A DNA stretch of 9,637 nt from an uncultured Saprospiraceae bacterium (GTDB taxonomy: Bacteria; Bacteroidota; Bacteroidia; Chitinophagales; Saprospiraceae). The stretch is taken from positions 1 through 9,637 of the forward strand of contig CAKZLT010000353.1 of NCBI GenBank assembly GCA_937127195.1, written 5' to 3'. The notes under the pieces were generated by a model. The model was given only the letters and a program-made list of their open reading frames with translations. It made no database searches and was not told the origin of the DNA. Made by a program: the position numbers and the translations under genes. Shown in pieces: positions 5,988-9,637 of the stretch (position 1 is its first letter; every line of letters starts with the position of its first letter).

Positions 5988-6482
5988 ATGAAACCTTTTA
6001 TCTTAACCATTTTAGCATTAAGCATTTTTGTAACCAGTTGCGAAAACATGGCTTGTGGCTATTCCAAAGATAGCTTTTTGAGTAACTTCGACAAATTAGT
6101 CACCAAAGCTAAGGAATCTGACCGAAAAATTTCGGATAATGCATGGGAACGTGATGATAAAATTTTTGAGCAAATGGTCATAAGCTGTTATGAGCAATAT
6201 GAAACGGAGCTATCTTTGGGCGAAAAACGAGATTTTTGGGTTGGTAGCATTCAGTATTTAATTCATCGCTACGGTTGGGGATTATTAGAAGAACTTCGTG
6301 ACTCTGATACACAAAATGAGATTATTAGCATTGTCAGAGAGAACGCAATGGAAACCCTCAATGGCATAGACGAAATCGTTGATATTGTCAAAGATGAACT
6401 CAAAAATAACTCTAAACTCCGAAACTTAATGGACGAACTCGGGAACGAATTGAATAACATTTTCAATAAACTAAAAGAATAA
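5988..6482 (+). CDS. predicted lipoprotein of unknown function (DUF6565-like)
   Basis: The protein has 164 residues. MKPFILTILALSIFVTSC is a short lipoprotein signal with Cys18 as the lipidation site. The mature part is almost entirely helical and charged. It begins ENMACGYSKDSFLSNFDKLV (a second Cys at 23), continues through WERDDKIFEQMVISCYEQY and KRDFWVGSIQYLIHRYGWG, and ends in a Lys/Glu/Asn-rich amphipathic helix (NGIDEIVDIVKDELKNNSKL and following). The CGYSKDSFLxNF stretch reminds me of Bacteroidota lipoproteins assigned to DUF6565, but I hold that loosely. No function can be given. It is divergent from the pqiA-like operon and ends in front of a hairpin terminator, so it is probably monocistronic. 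No enzymatic motif is visible. Confidence 0.75.
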   Translation: MKPFILTILALSIFVTSCENMACGYSKDSFLSNFDKLVTKAKESDRKISDNAWERDDKIFEQMVISCYEQYETELSLGEKRDFWVGSIQYLIHRYGWGLLEELRDSDTQNEIISIVRENAMETLNGIDEIVDIVKDELKNNSKLRNLMDELGNELNNIFNKLKE

Positions 6483-6517
6483 ACCTAATTTGTTTTCCTT
6501 TACCTCTTTAAAACTAG

Positions 6518-6553
6518 AATAGGCTATTAATGCAATTGCACTAATAGCCTATT
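6518..6553. terminator. bidirectional terminator between the lipoprotein gene and rpmA
   Basis: A perfect 12-bp inverted repeat, AATAGGCTATTA at 6518-6529 and TAATAGCCTATT at 6542-6553, encloses an inner palindrome TGCAATTGCA that can extend the stem by three pairs. It lies between two convergent genes: 36 bp after the lipoprotein stop and 27 bp after the rpmA stop. Following U-tracts are modest in both directions, with TTTTAAAG on the minus strand. Confidence 0.8.
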
Positions 6554-6579
6554 TAAAATGACCTTCAAAAAAAGGAAAT

Positions 6580-6831
6580 TTATTTGTCGATACTCACATA
6601 AGTACGATTATCTTTTTTCTTACGAAAAGATACTGTACCCGCATCTAAAGCATATAAGGTATGGTCTCTTCCCATTCCTACATTCGCACCAGCGTGATAC
6701 TTAGTACCTCTCTGACGAATGATGATGCTTCCAGCTTTAGCAACTTGACCACCAAAAAGTTTTACTCCTAGATAATTCGCGTTACTATCACGTCCGTTAT
6801 CTGTACTACCGGCACCTTTCTTATGAGCCAT
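6580..6831 (-). CDS. rpmA: 50S ribosomal protein L27
   Basis: The 83 residues start MAHKKGAGSTDNGRDSNANY and continue LGVKLFGGQVAKAGSIIIRQ, RGTKYHAGANVGMGRDHTLY and ALDAGTVSFRKKKDNRTYVS, the full signature of bacterial L27, of normal length. L27 sits near the peptidyl transferase centre of the large subunit, with its N-terminal tail contacting the P-site tRNA. The tail begins directly with Met-Ala-His-Lys-Lys, so there is no cleavable extension of the Firmicutes kind. It follows rplU by 50 bp in the usual rplU-rpmA order, and no separate promoter is seen. In many bacteria obg follows, but here the operon ends at a hairpin. Confidence 0.98.
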   Translation of the reverse strand: MAHKKGAGSTDNGRDSNANYLGVKLFGGQVAKAGSIIIRQRGTKYHAGANVGMGRDHTLYALDAGTVSFRKKKDNRTYVSIDK

Positions 6832-6881
6832 AATATTATAATTTTAAAGATTTTCAAATAAAGTTGACACTAAGATAATGA

Positions 6882-7493
6882 TTATTTTTCAATACCACCA
6901 TCCAAAATATCTTGCCATGTCTTCAACTCATCCCATTGACCATTAGCAGCCATATCAGCTTGCTTAGCCCAAGTACTAGGGTTTTTCATAGCAAATCTAG
7001 AACCACCTTCTTTCAAGATAGCTTTTAATGCGTCTTCGCTTTGTCCAGCTAAATCTGCGAATGTATTAACACCTGCATTCTGTAATAATTCAGAAATCTT
7101 TGGGCCAATACCTTCAATTTTAGTCAAATCATCTGCTTGAACAGGTGCTGCTGATGCCATTTTTACTCCGCGAGAAGCTACTCCAGAACCAATGCTGTCA
7201 ATAGATATTTTTGTAAAGTGCTGACGATGACCGTTTTTAGTTTTATACCCTTTACGGCGTTTTTTCTTAAAAACGATTGTTTTGTCACCTTTTACATGAC
7301 CCAAAACTGTTGCATTTACGCTTACGCCTGCTACAGTCGGTTGACCAACAGCTACATCACCGTTGTTATCTGTTAATAAGACTTCATCAAAAGAAAGATT
7401 ATCTCCTTCTTCTGCTTGTAGCCGGTGGACGAAAATCTCTTGACCTTCCTCTACTTTAAATTGTTGACCAGCTATTTCTACAATTGCGTACAT
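6882..7493 (-). CDS. rplU: 50S ribosomal protein L21 with C-terminal helix-hairpin-helix extension
   Basis: Residues 1-103 are canonical L21: MYAIVEIAGQQFKVEEGQEI at the start, DEVLLT, and the 23S rRNA-binding signature TIVFKKKRRKGYKTKNGHRQ (72-91). Standard L21 ends near residue 103, whereas this protein has 203. After a short linker (104-120), residues 121-203 form an extra domain with a helix-hairpin-helix motif (LTKIEGIGPKISELLQNAGV, 123-142), then TFADLAG and a Trp-containing tail (NPSTWAKQADMAANGQWDEL). This arrangement is known in a number of Bacteroidota. The tail resembles the DUF4332 / HhH segments thought to bind nucleic acid; its role on the ribosome is not known to me. The gene is preceded by a perfect -7 box and co-transcribed with rpmA. 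Confidence 0.97.
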   Translation of the reverse strand: MYAIVEIAGQQFKVEEGQEIFVHRLQAEEGDNLSFDEVLLTDNNGDVAVGQPTVAGVSVNATVLGHVKGDKTIVFKKKRRKGYKTKNGHRQHFTKISIDSIGSGVASRGVKMASAAPVQADDLTKIEGIGPKISELLQNAGVNTFADLAGQSEDALKAILKEGGSRFAMKNPSTWAKQADMAANGQWDELKTWQDILDGGIEK

Positions 7494-7527
7494 CTTATAT
7501 TGTTTTTACTTTGGATAAATTCGAGTG

Positions 7528-7535
7528 CAAAGGTA
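7528..7535 (-). promoter_or_regulatory. rplU-rpmA promoter -7 box
   Basis: The minus strand reads TACCTTTG followed by CA, an exact match to the Bacteroidota TAnnTTTG consensus and typical of ribosomal-protein promoters in this phylum. It lies 34 bp upstream of the rplU ATG. A T-run takes the place of a TTTG -33 element. Confidence 0.65.
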
Positions 7536-7587
7536 AAAAAGTTATTTTGTATAAAAAACCTTTTTTTAAAATAAAACAGAACTTCAG

Positions 7588-8259
7588 TTATTTAATTTTC
7601 TCCAAAGTAATTTTTGCCTTTTTCAAAACCGCTTTTTGTTGACTGACTTCTTCTTGTTTAGAAGATTGAGCTGTTTTATTATTTTTAACTCTTTCTTGCA
7701 ACTTGTCAAGCTTAGCCTTCAATTCTTCAATACTCTTTTTGATATCAGCTTCATCTTTTCCTAACTTTTCCATGTCCTTCTCCAACCCCTTCAATTTTTC
7801 TTCTTCTCCTTCAATCACCAATTTAGCTTGCTTACGTTTTACCTTCGCAGCAAAATCATAAACAATCTTTTGACCAACAATCGCACTATTTCCGTGAGCC
7901 TCCGAATTCAAATAAGCTCCGCCCATATCATACCAAACGATTGCACGAACGCCTTCATTGACAGGCGCGAATACCGCATAAACATCTACGGTGTTTTTAC
8001 TAATCTCTTCTATTTTTAAGTTATTAGCAAAATACTCATTTGTCTTTTTATTATACTTTGCCTTTTTTCCTTTGTATTCTTTTAAATGCTTAACCCACAT
8101 TTTACCTAGCTCCTCTACTTCACCTCCTGGCAGATTCACACTAAATCCATTCTGTAAGCCTTGACTCATTGATATAGTTCCTTCCTGTACCAAAATTTGA
8201 GCATTCGAATAAACCACTACTATTAATATAGCTAATACTGATAATAATACACGTTTCAT
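7588..8259 (-). CDS. secreted coiled-coil protein of unknown function
   Basis: The 223-residue protein has a clear Sec signal peptide (MKRVLLSVLAILIVVVYSNA, cleavage likely after SNA20, before Gln21). Residues 25-115 form a compact domain: GTISMSQGLQNGFSVNLPGG, then VEELGKMWVKHLKEYKGKKA, NEYFANNLKIEEIS, VDVYAVFAP and WYDMGGAYLNS. I recognise this pattern (a 'MSxGxQ...LPG...W...YKGK...' lead, then D-x-Y-A) from uncharacterised Bacteroidota proteins, but know no function for it. Residues 136-222 are a Lys/Glu-rich coiled coil, with several heptad-like stretches such as LEKDMEKLGKDEADIKKSIE. There is no lipobox, so it is periplasmic or surface-exposed. It is transcribed leftward, toward rplU, with about 94 bp between its stop and the rplU start. 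I see no hairpin there, so read-through is possible. Confidence 0.8.
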   Translation of the reverse strand: MKRVLLSVLAILIVVVYSNAQILVQEGTISMSQGLQNGFSVNLPGGEVEELGKMWVKHLKEYKGKKAKYNKKTNEYFANNLKIEEISKNTVDVYAVFAPVNEGVRAIVWYDMGGAYLNSEAHGNSAIVGQKIVYDFAAKVKRKQAKLVIEGEEEKLKGLEKDMEKLGKDEADIKKSIEELKAKLDKLQERVKNNKTAQSSKQEEVSQQKAVLKKAKITLEKIK

Positions 8260-8390
8260 TTTTTTGATTTTTTATTCGTTAAATGATTAATCTTCCTCAT
8301 TATAAAAAAGAACAAGCCTATTAATTGAATATTTTCAACTATCAATTTTTTACTAAAATATCAATTTAAAATATATCCATTATAATAATT

Positions 8391-8409
8391 ATGGATTGAT
8401 ATAATCCAT
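8391..8409. repeat. 7-bp hairpin palindrome
   Basis: ATGGATT at 8391-8397 and AATCCAT at 8403-8409 pair around a GATAT loop. A further TCCAT lies at 8376-8380, so ATGGAT/ATCCAT half-sites occur three times within about 35 bp. The cluster could be an operator for the leftward coiled-coil gene, but it is in AT-rich DNA and may be chance. Confidence 0.35.
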
Positions 8410-8440
8410 TCCAATTGTTTCAATATTAATATTTCTTCTC

Positions 8441-8498
8441 TCTTCATTGTTTTCCTTTAAAAAAAACATCTGTCACTCCAAAGCTAAAACAATGAAGA
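8441..8498. repeat. 13-bp perfect inverted repeat with 32-nt loop
   Basis: TCTTCATTGTTTT at 8441-8453 is exactly complementary to AAAACAATGAAGA at 8486-8498. A second 4-bp stem, CTTT/AAAG (8455-8458 with 8480-8483), can continue the fold after a small internal loop, leaving an A-rich apical loop that contains TGTCAC. No direct repeats flank it. It could be an RNA hairpin, a protein-binding palindrome or the remnant of a very small mobile repeat. Which one cannot be told from one copy. Confidence 0.6.
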
Positions 8499-8590
8499 TT
8501 ATAACTTGCTACCAATAATAAAAACAGGTTCATTCTACACTGATTTCCTTATTAAGATTAAATCTATTCTTAAGACGTGTTCATTTTAAG

Positions 8591-8622
8591 TTGTCACATT
8601 TCAAATATTTTTTGCATATTTG
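8591..8622 (+). promoter_or_regulatory. candidate promoter upstream of the sigma-factor gene
   Basis: TTG (8591-8593, in AAGTTGTCAC) is followed after 21 bp by CATATTTG (8615-8622), one base away from TAnnTTTG. The spacing fits Bacteroidota -33/-7 promoters. Transcription would start near 8628-8630, just before the purine-rich AAGGGAG and a 17-codon ORF. If this serves the sigma gene, its leader is about 275 nt. Confidence 0.45.
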
Positions 8623-8644
8623 TAGGTATAAAGGGAGTGCAAAA

Positions 8645-8698
8645 ATGGCTTTTTCTTTAAATCTGTTACATTACTTTTTAAATAAGAATTATTATTAA
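8645..8698 (+). CDS. possible 17-residue leader peptide
   Basis: ATG at 8645 is preceded by AAGGGAG at 8631-8637 with a 7-nt gap, the best Shine-Dalgarno-like sequence in the window and unusual for this phylum. The frame reads MAFSLNLLHYFLNKNYY and stops at TAA. It begins about 15 nt after the expected start of the promoter at 8591-8622. It is far too short for homology, has no run of one amino acid that would indicate amino-acid attenuation, and could be chance. Confidence 0.25.
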   Translation: MAFSLNLLHYFLNKNYY

Positions 8699-8903
8699 AC
8701 TTCAAACAATTAACTAACAATCAATGCTTTAAATATAATAATAATTAAACCAACTTATTAAAAAGTAACATCATTTATAAATTTAATAAAAATTTTAATG
8801 TCACATTTTTAAAATCAGTAACAACATTTTTTACCTTTTTTTAAAAAAAACAAAAGAACAACATCAATTTTTTTTTTTATTAACTACATCAAATTAGAGA
8901 AAA

Positions 8904-9482
8904 ATGAGTCTTCAACCAGTTAAACTTTCAGATGAAATATTAGTTGATTTAATTGTCAACAGCGGAAGAAAAGAACTTTTAAACACAATATATACTCGTT
9001 ATTATGACAAAGTATATTACCGATGTTTGAATATGATTAAAAACCAAGAAGTAGCAAAAGACTTAACTCAAGACATTCTACTGAAGGTTTTTGGCAAATT
9101 GTCACAATTCAAAGGAAACTCTAGCTTCAATATGTGGGTTCGTGCAATTGCTTATAATTATTGTATTGACTATATCAGAAAGCGCAAACGTCTTTATTTT
9201 GAGTCTTATGAAGAAGATGTTATCAATAATACGGTCGCTTATGATGATGAAGGCATCAAAAATAAAATGCTAGAAGAAGAGCGTTTTACTCAATTACAAG
9301 GATTGATTAGCTACTTAAAAGACAAGGATCAAGTTGTTATTCGTATGAGATATTACGAAGGACTTTCTATCAAACAAATTAGTGACGCAACAGGTAGCGG
9401 CGTAAGTGCTACCAAAATGCGACTCAAAAGAGCGAAGACACGTTTGATGGAAAAAGCGAATGAATTGGCTATATGTAGTTAA
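8904..9482 (+). CDS. ECF-type RNA polymerase sigma factor (sigma-70 family)
   Basis: The 192-residue protein has the two-domain ECF layout. Region 2 spans about 25-97, with RYYDKVYYRCLNMIKNQEVA, then DLTQDILLKVFGKL (the core-binding DxxQ-x-hhL pattern) and FNMWVRAIAYNYCIDYIRKR, which would recognise and melt the -10 region. Residues 98-130 are an acidic linker. Region 4 (about 131-185) carries a helix-turn-helix, DQVVIRMRYYEGLSIKQISD, then TGSGVSATKMRLKRAKTRLM, for -35 recognition. There is no region 1.1 or 3. Such factors normally direct a small regulon in response to an envelope or other signal and are usually held by an anti-sigma factor. None is encoded in the 155 bp that follow or directly upstream, so its control is not visible here. 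The start at 8904 fits the family N-terminus; the leader is long and AT-rich. Confidence 0.93.
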   Translation: MSLQPVKLSDEILVDLIVNSGRKELLNTIYTRYYDKVYYRCLNMIKNQEVAKDLTQDILLKVFGKLSQFKGNSSFNMWVRAIAYNYCIDYIRKRKRLYFESYEEDVINNTVAYDDEGIKNKMLEEERFTQLQGLISYLKDKDQVVIRMRYYEGLSIKQISDATGSGVSATKMRLKRAKTRLMEKANELAICS

Positions 9483-9637
9483 TAATTCATGCTATACAAA
9501 AGTTAATAATATTGATGTTTTGAGTTTTTTGTGATTACTCGTTTCTAATATATTCACATTATTTTGAGTCTCACAGTAATTTTCAGAAAATCACAATCGT
9601 ATATATTTCTAATTAATGCAATGATTGATTGTAAGCA
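9483..9637. other. non-coding tail after the sigma-factor gene
   Basis: No open frame of note occurs here on either strand. Two weak inverted repeats are present: TTGTGATT (9529-9536) with AATCACAA (9589-9596), and GTGA..ACTC (9531-9540) with GAGT.TCAC (9566-9574). Neither has a GC-rich stem plus U-run, so a terminator call is not justified. Confidence 0.5.

Larger units (their letters stand above)
8260..8903. other. 644-bp gene-free stretch upstream of two divergent genes
   Basis: The region is very AT-rich and lies between the starts of the secreted coiled-coil gene (leftward) and the sigma-factor gene (rightward). No long open frame is present. Items of note inside are small palindromes around 8376-8409, a 13-bp inverted repeat at 8441-8498, three TGTCAC copies, a promoter at 8591-8622, a possible 17-codon ORF at 8645-8698, and T-run/A-run blocks near 8835-8850. 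The part from 8699 to 8903 could be a long untranslated leader of the sigma gene. No tRNA-like or known riboswitch core is recognised. Confidence 0.8.

Noticed and set aside
9529..9596. Inverted repeat TTGTGATT/AATCACAA as a terminator for the sigma gene
   Set aside because: The loop is 52 nt, the stem is only 8 bp and no U-run follows.

Overview
The window looks like chromosomal DNA of a Bacteroidota bacterium, most likely from the Cytophagales or a related group. The evidence is strongly AT-rich DNA, near-absence of Shine-Dalgarno sequences, several matches to the Bacteroidota promoter box TAnnTTTG, two small 'histone H1-like' genes of the KGNKAAGTR type, a ribosomal protein L21 with a C-terminal helix-hairpin-helix tail, and several envelope lipoproteins. 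The species is not identified. There is no insertion sequence, CRISPR array, rRNA or tRNA.

Left part (1-2660). A gene cut by the left edge runs leftward. It encodes an NTF2/SnoaL-like domain, a long acidic Pro/Glu/Val linker and the beginning of a P/Homo B (proprotein convertase) domain, with no signal peptide. Divergent from it is a membrane-anchored M15-type peptidase. Next comes a compact leftward unit of two tandem 58- and 59-residue histone H1-like proteins, with a perfect -7 box upstream and a strong terminator hairpin downstream.

Middle part (2657-5987). A tightly packed leftward four-gene cluster encodes a PqiA-like membrane protein, an SdiA-regulated-type lipoprotein (ATGA overlap with pqiA), a Uma2/DUF820 nuclease-fold protein (6-bp gap) and a DUF819 multi-pass membrane protein (26-bp gap). 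It is probably one operon. A lipoprotein of unknown function diverges from it at 5988.

Right part (6483-9637). A bidirectional terminator hairpin separates the lipoprotein gene from the convergent rplU-rpmA operon, which has a perfect TACCTTTG promoter box. Upstream of rplU is a leftward gene for a secreted coiled-coil protein. A 644-bp gene-free stretch follows. It holds a 13-bp inverted repeat, smaller palindromes, three copies of TGTCAC, and a promoter followed by a Shine-Dalgarno-like site and a possible 17-codon leader ORF. The last gene is an ECF-type sigma factor, and nothing convincing follows it.

Most of the window is ordinary housekeeping or envelope sequence. The places most worth a second look are the NTF2/P-domain fusion, the histone-like gene pair with a 49-bp exact repeat, the four-gene cluster, and the structured region upstream of the sigma factor. 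I do not see a clear-cut new defence or mobile system.
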